From Coriaria nepalensis (lineage: Eukaryota; Streptophyta; Magnoliopsida; Cucurbitales; Coriariaceae): a DNA stretch of 64,000 bases. Made by a program: the position numbers and the translations under genes. Shown here one piece after another: positions 35,161 through 47,281 of this stretch. The stretch lies in the NCBI GenBank assembly GCA_027186245.1, contig CP114498.1, positions 131,501-195,500 on the forward strand. Direction: 5' to 3'. A model generated the notes under the pieces. The model searched no databases, was not told the origin of the DNA, and saw only the letters and a program-made list of their open reading frames with translations. Within the stretch, counting starts at the first letter, position 1, and each line of letters starts with the position of its first letter.

Positions 35161-35799
35161 CTCCTCTTGCCTTGTCCATCTCTTTGATTGTTCAGCGATA
35201 GCTAAAAGCATATTGCAAGAACTAACAGGGTATAAAAAGGTGGACTTTTTCCCATTTTATACGGATTTGACCCTCGAGAGCTGAGAGTTCAGAGTTGAGA
35301 ATGAGGGAGAAGGGGGCATTCTCTTCATTCCCTCAACAAACTTCCAACTGAATTGAGAGTAGGGTAGGGAAAATCCATATCTTCATGCTCTGCTGATGAA
35401 AAAGAGCCTGGACTGCTAGCCATCCGATGAAGCTGAAGCTGACGAAAAGAAGCTAATACTGGCCTAAAAGGTATTGCCTCCTCCTTTCCTTCATAACAGC
35501 TTCGCTTCTTTTTCCCTGTTCCTCTTTTGTTTGTTAACAGCAGCATGAGATTAGGTTTTTCTGCGTTCTGATTCTAATTCTCCCGCGCTATTTTACTTCA
35601 TTTTAGGGTTTTCATTGTGTTTGTTGGATGAGTGTGATGTAAATCTCTCCTCCTCAATCTCTTGTTGTGTTTACGTTCCCTGTCTTGCCGCCCGCTCTCT
35701 CTTATTCACTTCTAATTACACAAGTGCGGAGCATGATGATTCCAATGGAGTAGTTCCTCCATTTCATTTAAGAAGAATTTTGATATTTGGAGGAGCAAG
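35161..35799. other. Region between CNX1 start and TGD4 fragment
   Basis: Contains the CNX1 leader, whose coding start sits beside a 21-bp tandem duplication (around 35138-35180, CCATCTCCTCTTGCCTTGT repeated). No other gene. Confidence 0.45.
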
Positions 35800-36466
35800 G
35801 CTGAAAAGTTGAAGATGGCATAACCATATGACATGTTTCTCTCAAATCCCCACAGTACAGCATCTGGATTGTCGGTAAGATACAAAATCATCCAAAATTA
35901 ATATTATTCGAATTGATGTATACTGAACTAAGAATAGACTATGATTGTTCTTATTGTTATTTCAATCTGTGTAGGTGCTGCCATGACAACCTCAGTTGGA
36001 GAGAATGCAGTTGGATCACAAACAGAAGATGATGATTCTCCGAAAGAATTTAAAGGACTTTTGTCTTCGGGGTCCCAGACAGAAGTGTGTGGGCTTTGTA
36101 GCAGATATATTTGGATCAGTGTCTTTCTCAGCTCAATACGGAAACTTTCAGAGGCTAGTCTTAGATCTCACATGCTCGCCTGGATTTTCCATCCGGCTCC
36201 AAACTTCTTGTTCGAGCTGCAAGTCTGGTAGAAACTTGTTTAAATGCTGGTCAACCAAGTGCAGCAGATAGTCGGACCTGTGAGTTTCAGAGTGGATTGT
36301 GGACTTGTATTTGATCGGAAGGAGCAAGATTGATGTTTACAAAGTGGAGGATCCCGTATTTGCATTGGAGTATGCCTTCCAGGTGCTGGGTTCGGCCAAA
36401 GCCATTGCCTGGTACTCCCCCAAGCACAGAGAATTCATGGTAGAGCTCCGTATCTTCGAGGCATAG
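35800..36466 (+). pseudogene. TGD4-like fragment (C-terminal part)
   Basis: Pieces of the C-terminal half of TRIGALACTOSYLDIACYLGLYCEROL 4, an outer-envelope beta-barrel protein in ER-to-plastid lipid import. In order they are PYDMFLSNPHSTASG (about 35824-35870), a spliced block with VGENAVGSQ, then GFVADIFGSVSFSAQYGNFQ (about 36090). HARLDFPSGSK, QQIVGPVSFRVDCGLVFD, and PVFALEYAFQVLGSAKA...EFMVELRIFEA ending at TAG 36464-36466 complete the series. They lie in different frames. A TAA precedes the first piece, frame shifts occur near 36090, 36168 and 36330, and about 17 residues are missing before QQIVGP. The N-terminal half is absent. Identified from memory of the Arabidopsis TGD4 C-terminus. 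Confidence 0.8.
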
Positions 36467-37048
36467 TGATGGAAACTAGAGATCATATTTTTGTATATTG
36501 TCTCCACTGTAATCATGTCCTGTTTCCTATTGAATGGACCAGTTGGGGGGATTGGATATTCATTGATTAAATCATCATCATGTCTGTTTGGTTGCAATCA
36601 AGTCTAATAACTGAAGTTTGTAGTTGTTGCAGCAAAATTTCAGGTCCAAAGTTAGCAATCTAGATTCTAGACTAGGCGAGTTTTGTTTGCTAAATGATTG
36701 GGGAGATGTGGGTGCTGGGCCCGAATTTAATGAGGCCCAGAGTGTTCTTGTTGATTAATTAGATTGGAAGTTGGAAGCCTCCGGTCCGGAGAGACCCAGA
36801 GCCCAGAGCCCGGCCTACTGTTCTTATCCGACAACCTGTAGATGTAACGTCCGCCTGCTCTTCAAACTTCAATCCAACCACCTTTTTGCTTCCAGAGACA
36901 GAAAAAGGACGAAAACTAAACCAACTCTATTCATTCATTTCCTTCACTTGCCGTTTGGATTCAAACTCTTTCATCTCCCCAACTTTTTTCTGGCCATTTG
37001 GGAATGAATTTCACATTTCCAGAGCCCTAATTCCCCCCTCCCACGGCC
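36467..37048. other. Promoter region of the BPM gene
   Basis: No gene. The last 150 bases before the BPM start are CT-rich leader. Confidence 0.45.
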
Positions 37049-39129
37049 ATGGCCAACTCCGCCCAGAATGAATTATCCGACGACAAAAGCCCTTCCGTCT
37101 CACCCACCACCTCCAAGTCCGTCACCCAGACCGTCAACGGCTCCCACAAGTTCGTGATTCAGGGCTACTCCTTGGCCAAGGGCATCGGCGTCGGCAAGCA
37201 CATCTCCAGCGACTATTTCTCCGTCGGGGGCTATCAGTGGGCCATCTACTTCTATCCCGACGGTAAGAATGCCGACGATAACTCCACCTATGTCTCCGTC
37301 TTCATTGCCCTCGCTAGCGAAGGTACTAATGTCAGAGCGCTTTTCGAGCTCACCCTCGTCGATCAGAGCGACAATGGCAACCACAAGGTCCATAGCCATT
37401 TCGATCGTTCCCTCGAGAGCGGCTCCTATACTCTTAAGTATCGCGGCAGCATGTGGTAAGTTCCGTCGGTATTTGAATCATTCATTCATGAAGCCCTTCA
37501 GGTTATAAGCTTATGATTGGCCATTGTTCTGTATTACCATTGTGACTTCTGATGATTGCTTTTTGTTTTGATTTTGCTCCACTATGATCATGAAAGGGTG
37601 CATTTTCATGTCGTTCATTGAAGAGAAAACATCCCCTCCTTCTCCCCAACAGCCTTTTTTTTTTTTTAGCTTTAAAATATCATCAACACTACATCACACT
37701 CTTCACACAGACACCTCTTTGTCCTTATATTATTTATCTTTTTTTAGCTTTAAAAGGTTTTCTTTTTCATGCTTCTCATCCATTTCTACATCCATTTTGT
37801 GCTTCATTTCTTCTTGAAGTTAAAATCAACAAGTTTCTATGTATAACAATGTCCTCCACCTATTTGCGATATGGGTTTTTGTGTCCATTCTGTTTCTAAT
37901 CTTGGATGCTGAATTTCATTTGTTTTCTTGTTAATTTAGGGGTTACAAGCGTTTTTTCCGACGATCATCACTTGAGACCTCAGACTATCTAAAGGATGAT
38001 TGCTTGAAAATCAATTGCACTGTTGGAGTTGTGGTTTCAGTGGTGGATTGTCCACGCTTTCATTCAATTCACATCCCAGAGTCTGATATTGGCTCCCATT
38101 TCGGGATGCTGCTTGAGAATGTGGAAGGCTCAGATGTTACTTTTGATGTGGCTGGGGAAAAGTTTCATGCTCATAGGTTGGTCTTGGCTGCTCGATCCTC
38201 TATATTCCGTTCTCAACTTTTTGATAGGAAAGAAGAAGGTGAGCAGGAAATTGTTATCGAAGATCTAGAACCTAAAGTTTTCAAGGTAGAATAATGACTT
38301 ATTTCCCTTTTCCTCTTCCACCCTATTTCTGCCATGTGCTATTATTGTACTGCTGATCACTGTGTTCTTTTTGTTGCTTATATCCCACAGGAGATGCTAC
38401 ACTTTATATACAGAGATAGTCTTTCTGGGGAAGTAGAATTGGAATCATCTTCCTCATCTTGTGAATCTGACATGTTTGACACACTAAAAGCAAAGTTATT
38501 AGCAGCAGCAGATAGATATGGTTTGGAGAGGCTCAGACTGGTGTGTGAATCTCAACTCTGCAAGGATTTATCTCCAAAATCTGTGGGAAGGATTTTAGCC
38601 TTGGCTGATCGCTACCATGCTACGGAATTGAAAGCAGTTTGCCTCAGATTTGCTTCCGAAAACCTTGCAGGTCTAAACTTTTGCCTCTTACCTTGTATGT
38701 TACTTTTCAATCTTATTTTCACTTGAATAGAGGCCAATAATCTTCTGAAACAATTTCTTGGTCTGGAGCTTATTTTACCCCTTTTGGCCTTTGTATAGAA
38801 TAAACTTGGCCTATGATAACAACTTTAACCCTTTAAGATTTAGTCATTCAGATGATCTTACATTGCAAGTGGTATGAAACTGTAAACATAAGTAAATGTA
38901 GAGTTTTAGTGCTCATTCTATATGTTGTTTTCTTATTGCAGCGGTAATGCGATCAGATGGGTTTGAATACCTGAAAGAAAGCTGTCCATCACTGCTATCA
39001 GAGCTTCTGAGGACAGTTGCTGGTTGTGAAGATGACTACAGCAGCGAAGGGGCCAAAACCAGGAGTGTTTGGGCCCAACTTTCAGATGGAGGTGATACAA
39101 ATGGTAGGAGGGTCAGACAAAGAACCTAA
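37049..39129 (+). CDS. BTB/POZ and MATH domain-containing protein (BPM family)
   Basis: Four exons: 37049-37455, 37940-38285, 38391-38670, 38942-39129, giving 406 residues, the usual BPM size. The MATH domain occupies residues 25-160 ([38 protein letters not shown]). The BTB domain occupies about residues 195-315 ([30 protein letters not shown]). A C-terminal BACK-like helical region follows, with [18 protein letters not shown] proteins are substrate adaptors of CUL3 ubiquitin ligases: BTB binds CUL3 and MATH recruits targets such as ERF/AP2 and HB6-type transcription factors. All splice borders are canonical and the phases close. It is closest to the BPM3-type Arabidopsis At2g39760 by memory. 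Intact and presumably nuclear. Confidence 0.96.
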
Positions 39130-39632
39130 TGTCTAATCTCATGGTTGTTCTTAAAGAGACATGTACATTTTTTCTCTAATGTCAAAAGTGAAGCCGACTA
39201 GATGGAGATGTTCATTTGCAAGTTATTGCTGCAAAACTGACAACTAAGATGGTGCATATCAACTTGTTCTTGGCAAATTGACAATTGTAATGCTTGGAAT
39301 GCTAACGAATTCTCTGTTCCATATGCATGTGGACTTGCTTTTCAATTCGTTTCTCCTTTTTTTGTCCTTGCTGTCATGTTTCTGTCTGATTTTATTACAA
39401 CTGAAGAAGGATATAGCACAACATTTGGAGTGTAAATTGAACAAATAAGAAAAATTGAATCCACATCATATGCGTTTAAAGCAGCTATGACTGAGTGAGG
39501 TAGGTTTGCAATCAAACTACATTTCTTCTCACAGTTGAAATACAGTGCTCACTAAATTTATCATTGTGATATTCTCAATAAATGACTGAAGAATGAAAAA
39601 GAAAACTTGAGGTATGATAATAGGAGACAAGA
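39130..39632. other. Convergent intergenic region
   Basis: 3' ends of the BPM and apyrase genes. No further gene is seen. Confidence 0.5.
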
Positions 39633-42037
39633 TCACCTAGGTACCCTGGTAACAATATAATGCCCCTTCTCTAAATCATACACAGTTTTTAACTGCGGCT
39701 TCCGCCATTGCAGAACAAAGAATGCAGCAAATACAGCAATCAAAAGAAAAGCAAACAATGAGAAGTATGTTATTGAATCATTTCCAACAATGCCATCCAT
39801 GTTATCAGGCTCCAATTTAATTTGAAGGGGCACAATCATCATTGTTTCTACAATGAAAGCTCCAATCGTCAAGTCAAGCGGAATGCTTCCAGAGTGGTTT
39901 CCAAATCCAATCCTTTTCTCATTCAAAGGGGGGATTCCGAAACCTTCATGCAAAACTGCCACCAGATAAGCTGAGGAGAAGCAATATTTGACCAAATCCA
40001 TGTCAACAATGCCTCTGTGTTGCTTTTGCAATCTATCCCATCCATCCTCACAGTAATGTCGACCCGCCGTCTCCACATCAAGTAAAGAATCGCTAGGAAC
40101 CAGCCCAAAAAACTCAGTGGCAAATAGAAAGTTATCTGAGGAAACTGGCTTGCCTTGTAACTCAATAAAGGATGACATAATATTGCAAGGTGGATGGGGA
40201 CATGTAGCACTACTGTGCAGAGTTCTCTTCAAATAGGACAAAGCTTCCAGTCTGCATGCAGAGAAGTTTCCAGCTGGATCGGAAGTCCAGAGTTTTGTAT
40301 CTTGTGCATTCTTTTCAAGATTGTAACCTCTTGGAATGCAAGGATTGCCAGGAATTTCCTTATCACCATCTTTTACTGCATAGACACATATAATATGCTA
40401 TATGGTGAATAATGGTCCGAACGCATCAATTTCTTTACTAAAATTTTATATATTGAATGTGCTAGCAAAAGAGTACTAACACAGCAACTGATAGCCTAGT
40501 ATCTGTGTTCGTAGCAACTAGACAAAGTGCTGTAAAATCAACTTTCATCAGCACAATGCCATGCAAGAAGAGAAAAAAAGTAAACTCCACACTTACAAGA
40601 TGTCAACTCTCTAGAGTTGTGCTGCTCATGCATGGATTTCCATGCTGCTTCCTGCAAGAAAATAGTCAGTTATTCAGGGTCCCTCCAGCATTGAAATGTT
40701 TAGCCATAATAACGCATAATGAGCTCATTACAAAATACGGCGCAGCGGACAAATTACAATGAATTTATATCCCCTACCACAAGATGCCATCAATTGATAG
40801 TTACAAAGAACATGTTGGTATCAAAAGCATCATTTGAGTTGGGGCAACTTATACTGTTCTAAGAACCATAGAAACTATATCATTATAAGGACTTTTGTTC
40901 GACAAAGTAAACAGGCTTACATTGCTAATAGAGATGAAACTAACAACAGCATATAAAAGGGAAACACCTGACCGAATTGTGGGATGCTTTGAATATGAAG
41001 ACTGTATGTAGCTCCAAACAACTTGATAACTCGTGAAGATGGCATTTCCAATGTTTCTTTGACGGCAAAAGCAACCTGCCAAAAGTATGTATCAACTTCT
41101 TTAGTATCAAATCCAACAACTCTAAAGGGTGGCAATCTCTACAGATTTGCAGTTTTCCTTTTCATACTCCATACCCAGACCAAAATCAGCTTAAATACAT
41201 GTCGAAAGAGGCAAAAAAACACTAACTAAAATGGGGTCATACATTAAAAGAGAGAGAGAAATGAACCTGCAAAGAATCCCCACCAAGTTCAACAATCCCA
41301 GAGGTGGCTTCAGGTTCCCTCCCCAACGTGCCAAGAGCATAGTTAGCAGCAACCCAGACATATACACCTTCTTCTTCACCTCCAATGACGCGAGCCCATT
41401 CATCCTTGAACACGAAACCGGAGGACCTCAGAACGCGCCTACATGACTCCAAAATATTCTCTCTCAACTTGGATCCCAAATTGTCAAGCTCCATGCGCGC
41501 CATCAGCTGCACCTTCGTGTTCTTCCACTCCTTCCTGGGGACCCGCCTTTTAGCAAACTTTATGAGCCGCTGAATCGATTCTCCGGCGCCCTCCCTTTTC
41601 ATTTCCGTTTCTGCGGCGAAATCCACTAGGCCAGGCTGAACCTTCATGGAGCTGGAGCCTGTGCCATCCATGAATGGAATCCGACCCTCTCCTAGGAACT
41701 CAAAAACTCGGATTCGAGAGCCAGTGGGGCCAGCATCGATGACGAGACCAAAGAAGCTGGATCTGGGCTCGGAGAATTTGGAGGAGAGGTGGATTTTATG
41801 GGCGGTGGAGAAGAGATAGAAGAAGAAGGGGACGGTGAAGATGGAGGCACAGAGGAGAAGCCATTTGGTGTGGGACTGGAGGGAGGAAGAAGAAGGTCTG
41901 GAGTTAGGCGGGAATGGGGAAGAGAAGGTGTTAAGGTGCATCCGAGGGTGAAGTTGGGTGCGATGAGGTGGAATCATGTTCATGTACGGACCGGAGGAGG
42001 AAGGCCTGGATTGGAGGTTGGAGGAAGAAGACTCCAT
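39633..42037 (-). CDS. Apyrase (GDA1/CD39 nucleoside phosphatase), APY6-like
   Basis: Four exons on the minus strand: 41267-42037, 40968-41075, 40597-40651, 39633-40375, giving 558 residues with perfect phases. A Ser/Pro-rich cytosolic tail precedes one membrane helix (about residues 58-80), then the luminal domain, then a second helix (about 520-540) and the tail KPQLKTVYDLEKGHYIVTR. The C-terminus is shared with Arabidopsis APY6. Apyrases split NTP/NDP to NMP in Golgi or outside the cell. Conserved regions are partly altered. The first is DAGPTGSR instead of D(A/G)GSTGTR. The ATAGxR region is replaced by LMARMELDNL. The fourth reads VELGGDSLQ instead of LGGASxQ. The frame is open throughout, so it is expressed in principle, but activity is doubtful. 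Confidence 0.92.
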
Positions 42038-42350
42038 GAGCTATTTTGTCTAGTGAGAGCATGGGAATTCTTACTCCCTAGCAGTTTCAATCCAATCACA
42101 GAAGAGGAACTGATCGACGCAGGAGAAGAAGAAGGAGAAGAATTCACTGCCGTTTGCTCTCCACGACTCTTGTACAATTTCACTGTTATTAGAAAAGAAG
42201 TAAGCGCCATGTGATGTTATCATTGTTCGTTCTAGTTTTACTTATTTGCCCATTCTTCATTCATTCAGTATTCCTCTATTACTTTCTCCAACCCACACTA
42301 AGCACCCATTTGCAACCCACTAAACAAATTTTGATACAAGAAACATGAAA

Positions 42351-44395
42351 TTAAGAATCTGCAACAACATCTGTTTCTTCATCCTCATAATCTAAATCAC
42401 TGTTGGGTAAATCATCATCATCTTCTTCTTCTTCAAAGCCATCCTCAGTTCTTGATACTTCTTCATCAGTAGAATCCTCTGCTACAACATCACTAGAAAA
42501 ATCTGCTGAAAAGCAATTCCTAGCATCATCTGCATGATTGTGCTTCCCATGTCTTTTTACTTTCATCGGAGAGTCTAAGAGAGAAATGGGGTTCCTGTCA
42601 TTAGGGTCACCATAGAGAGCAATGTGTCTGTAATACAACTCCAATTCTTTCTCTGCTATTGCAATGAACCGCCTCACTGTGTCCAACGATTGCTCATACT
42701 TGGATTTCTCTAGTGCCTGCACACCAACCAATTATATATCAAATTCATTTTCTTCAAATCTCAATGTCATTAAGTAAAGCCCAACCCTCACTGGTAAAGA
42801 AGAGAGGAACTAGGTAGTAAAACACACCCGTTTCTTGGATAATGTATCGATGGGTGACATAACTTCTGGCTGAACATAGTTCTTTCCTCTGTAAAACACT
42901 ATGGTGTCATCGCCTATTATCTGTATCGGGATTCCACCACTCAATCGAGCAATTTCTTCGGCATAATCATGTACTTGGCCTGGTTTACACGGCTTGCAGA
43001 AAACCTTCACTGTTTCATGTCTTTTCCAATGCATATGCATATTCAGAATAACCCCTCCGAATATTCCTCTTCTTCCAATCGGGACATAGTTAGACCCCTT
43101 TTGGGCCATTTTCTTCATATAAAACCGTTCCTCGCCCGTCAGGTTGTGTGGTTCCACTGTAGGACCTAGAGCCCTAGAAACTTCATACCGCTTCAGCCTT
43201 TCCAACAGCATCGCTTCCTTTATTTTGGCCTGCACTTCATCATGACATGAGAATGAATTTGATATGATAACATCTATATATGATTTTTAAGAAGAACTCA
43301 CTCTTTCCAGCTTGTACTTGATTCTATCCGCTGCATCTGCAAATTTCTTCTTCCTCTTACCCTTAACACCAAGCCGACGTGGGTCCTTGTTATTGGCTGC
43401 TTTCCTTACCTGCTTCTCCCTCATTCTCTGAATCTTCAACTTCTTTTTTGTCTTCCACTTATACTTTTTAGGAGGGTCCACCTCGTGCATTTCGAACTTG
43501 GGTTTTCCTTGCGAAATGACAAGATTCACTGAACCATAGCTTAGATTTCTGAAAACCGAAGAAGGTTTAGGCAGGTTGATCGAACTTATGTATTGGAAAA
43601 ATGATCTGCAAAATGGCCAACACAGCAGAAGAACAATTTAAAATAATCCAAATGTGAAATGTTGAACGACCACCCCTCAGCAGAGTATATCCCCCTTCGT
43701 CACTTCTGTTATTTGTATCTTGTTTCACATGTTTTTAGTATCCCCCACGCTTAATTCCATGAGTTAAGTGAACTACACAAGTTGAGAAGAAGAGAAAATG
43801 AAATCTGGAAGAAACTTGGCCTTTTGCAGGTATAATAGTGTTTAAGAGAGTGAAATTTGGAACTCAATTCACCAAATAGATACACTGGACAGAGAGAGGA
43901 GGGAAGAAGAGCTTAATGCAGAAAAATGGAGAAATCCTTCAATCTTCAAACAAACAAACATTAAGAAGAACATGAGGCTCTATTATGAACTTGGTGAAAA
44001 AAAAAAAAATCTTTATATCATTACCGAAAGGTTGAACGCAAAAGATAGAAACTTTAAGCCCAGATTTGGCCAATACTTGACAGACGAATTCGGAAAAGAA
44101 GAATGAAAATTGAGGGCGGGGTGGGGAAGAGACACTAACCTAGAAAACCAGATACGAAACAGGCTTTGTGTCTTCTGGGTAGAAAGTTCGAAACCCGGGA
44201 ATGCATACTGGTCTGATCAACATAGAAGAACGTAAGAGAATCGGAAAGAAACAGAGGAGAAAACATAATATTAAAGAAGTAAGTTGCTTGCTTACTGGGG
44301 GATATGAACGGCGAATGGCGATAGCTAAGAGAGAAGCGACCGGACTGCGAGTGAAGAGCCGACAGAGAAGAAGAGAGAAGGTGGCGTATCCGCAT
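42351..44395 (-). CDS. CRM-domain RNA-binding protein, organellar
   Basis: Five exons on the minus strand: 44296-44395, 44140-44212, 43302-43605, 42828-43229, 42351-42716, giving 414 residues. The N-terminal two exons were found by phase (1, then 2) and give a basic, Ser-rich start (MRIRHLLSSSLSALHSQ), like an organelle signal. Then come SYGSVNLVISQGKPKFE, a very basic Lys/Arg stretch (KTKKKLKIQRMREKQVRK), and a single CRM domain with the GxxG-type loop (GRRGIFGGVILNMHMHWK, FYRGKNYVQP). An acidic tail rich in Glu/Asp closes it. Plant CRM proteins assist group II intron splicing or ribosome assembly in plastids and mitochondria. It matches the single-CRM Arabidopsis At3g25440 type. The exact organelle is inferred. 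Confidence 0.93.
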
Positions 44396-44717
44396 CACCG
44401 CTCACAACCAATTTCGACTTATTCCACTCCCAACACCTACTGGAGAGTTGAGATGGTTAAATTGGTTCATTTTACTTGATGCCCGACCTCTTTTCTTCTT
44501 CTTTTTTCGTGTTTTTATTTTTTCTTTTTTTGCTTGTGATTGTATATTCGCTTTGTGGATGCCCAAAAAGATACAAAAGAAAAAATCCTAGTCTATTATT
44601 GAGGCTGTTGAGGGTCAAAAACAAAGCCATAACAAAGAGAAGCAAACTACAATGAGAATCAGAAGTAATGTAGTGCGCAAGACAAGACAAGACAAGACAA
44701 CATTAAAGCCAGCGGTA
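44396..44717. other. Upstream flank of the CRM gene
   Basis: Non-coding; contains a short GACAA tandem run (about 44677-44700) just outside the chromovirus LTR. Confidence 0.45.
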
Positions 44718-47270
44718 TGTCACGTACGTAAAGTTTCACGCTGAACTTAGCTGCTCCGTGCGACATTTTGACACTCCTCCGAATAATTAAGTCAGCTTTA
44801 CCGAACCTTGCCAAGAGGTTTGCTTGAAGACTTAGAAAAACACTCAAGCTAGAGAGAATAAAGAACTCTTTGTATTGCTAAAATGTTAGTATTTTGAGGA
44901 TGATTTACAAATGAGGAGGACTCCTCTTTCTATAGACCCCCACCTTAAAATGGATGGTCAATATCAATTTGATCTAATGGCTACAATCTATCTTCTAGAG
45001 ACTTCCATACAAATATCTATTATTCTACAAGGAACTAAAAGGATGTGAGAACCCAGTTAAAAAAAAAGTTGAAAAGTCAAATAGGCAAAAAAAAAGAATT
45101 ATAGTGAAAGAAGAGGGTCAAACTATAAATTTTTGAAAATGAAACATTTTTAGCTCCCTTGCTGCTGCGACAAACAGAGAAGGAAAAACAAAGAAAAACA
45201 AAAAAAAATTCATTCTCTCTCTCTCTCCCTACATTCTACAAATTCAACCTACGTGACTAAGATTTTCGAATCATGAGGGCCTCTTCAAATTCTACTTGTG
45301 GTTAGCTTGGTTCCCTCCTCAATTTCGAAAAAAATCGGATCATTCCTCCTCTATTTGCCGAATCTGAAGTAAGAACCCTAAATCCCCAAAAGTTTCGATT
45401 TCTCTTTTTGACTTAGATGTTAGAAATTGTAGTATGATGATAGTTTGCTATTGATAGAATAAGGATGAATTTGAGTTGGTGGAATCAAATTGAGATAATT
45501 TGGAATTTTTCAAAAATTAGGGTTTGTGAAGGGATTATTAGGATATGGGTTAAACGGTAACAATTATGGTAGAATGAGAAATGAAGAAGGAGATGTTTTT
45601 GTATATGGGTTGCTAGTAAATGAAAGCAATCATAGTAAAGTTGAAGTAATGTTAGATTAGTAGAATATTAGTTCATAAAACAAAAATCGAATTGGGACAA
45701 TTAGGGCTTATGGTGGATTGATTAAGTTAAGTTAGCTTTAATACCGGCTAACTAGTATTGTGACAAGAAGGGGGCAGATCTAAATTTCTTATTTAGTCCT
45801 ATAGTTATTTACAATAGTAGCTATAATTATAAATTCATTGTTTTTCGGAAATAGGTTCATCGAGAGACCCTCCGCCGGAGTCCAGTTGAATCGATGTCTT
45901 TTATAATTTTGACGTATCCCACTGTGAGTAAATGTTATATGGTTACATAAATTATTTTAAATCCTTCATGCTTGATAAATTATTTCATGGGAATTAATTG
46001 ATTGGATATGATAGTTTATGATTTGTTTGTTGGATATAAGTGATTGAAATTAACGATTCGTCATATTAGCGGTTTTATGAAAGACTTGGTTTTAAATGGT
46101 TATTTGAATAAGAAAAGAAGAGGGCATGCATTAGTCGGGACAAGCGTATAGGAAATTAAGTTCATATTGAAATTAAAGTATATTAACGTTTCATGATATG
46201 TACATGAACTCTTTGTGAAGACATGGTTGTCTTAAGTATTGTGATCATGAAGGAATTGTAAGACTAATGGGTGCAATTCTGCATATGGATTTGATTGCGA
46301 TACGATTGCATATTGTCTGATTGATTGTCAAGTCGTCAGGATAGCTGTAGCTATCAGCAGTGATGATAGCCTTGGTACACCTTGATCTGTTATATATATA
46401 TGACGTGTGCGGAGTCACACATGTATACTAATATTATAGTCGTATATGGCAGGATAATATATAACTGACGACTTGTGTGTGCTGATGTGAACCATTGCAT
46501 GGTTACATTGTGATGTTTTAATTGTGTTAGGTTGTCGAATTATGATATCACACAGTTGATATGTTTGACATAGGTGTTGGGAAATGATAAGGGTATAACG
46601 ATTGATTTAGCTATGTGAGTTTCTTTACTGTGAAGTTAGTATATTAAATTTTAACTTTGCTAATGATTTATTTTCTAATTGTGCATGTTTACAGAAGTCT
46701 TGTCCTGAAAATGTAACTATGTAATATTTATTCACTGAGTTTTAGCTCACCCTCTCTTTTTGTTAAATTTTTCCTTCTCCAGATAGTGGATTGTTCTTAG
46801 TTGGGCATCCATGATACTCTGACAGGAGTTGACAGTTCCTTTGTCGATTTCTCCTTCCAGGTTGTTAGGAGTTTTCTTTTGATTATTTTGTAGTCCACTT
46901 TTGAAATGTAAATAGGGTTCATGTAGACTAGTAGGTCGTTCCGTCGAACATACCCAACATGTATAGTGATCTTAGTAATTAATGAAATGAGTTTTCATAT
47001 TATACAATGATCTTAGTAATATACATATGTATAAATATATATTGCTAAGTTTACAGGGTTACACTCAGAGGCTTACGTGGCCAGGAGAGTTATAAAAAGG
47101 GCCACGTGCCGGTCACGAAAGGTTTGGGTCGTGACAAAGGATGTACAAGATTTTAGAGAATTCCACAAGTGTGTAAGAAACCCTAGAGGATGTTAGAGAA
47201 GTCTAGAAGTTTCTAGACTCTTCCATGAAGCCTCCTCCACCTTTTCTAACAAGTAAGGCAGTCTGTGACA
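44718..47270 (-). repeat. 3' LTR of the chromovirus, split by an insertion
   Basis: The two halves 44718-45043 and 47142-47270 align end to end with the right LTR. The break at 45043/47137 is flanked by AAGGA on both sides, the target duplication of the inserted LTR-like element. Confidence 0.9.
45044..47136. mobile_element. 2.1-kb solo LTR (or LTR-like element) nested in the chromovirus LTR
   Basis: Starts TGTGAGAACCC and ends GGGTCGTGACA, so TGT...ACA borders. It is flanked by a perfect 5-bp duplication AAGGA (45039-45043 and 47137-47141). I see no coding frame, primer-binding site or internal domains across 2.1 kb. That fits a solo LTR of a large-LTR gypsy lineage (Tekay/Del type have similar ends, from memory) better than a complete element. 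A second, diverged copy begins at 63267. A small hairpin (GTGTG-CGGAGT-CACAC, about 46405-46420) lies inside. Confidence 0.8.
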
Positions 47271-47281
47271 TGCTCCCCCAC

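Noticed and set aside
41789..42214. 141-residue plus-strand frame rich in Glu/Gly
   Set aside because: Antisense of the apyrase first exon; its Gly/Glu richness mirrors the Ser/Pro-rich tail.
45044..47136. A DNA transposon with 8-9 bp target duplication (AAAGGATG(T))
   Set aside because: The apparent longer duplication includes chance matches; TGT...ACA ends with an exact 5-bp AAGGA duplication fit an LTR better, and no inverted terminal repeats are visible.
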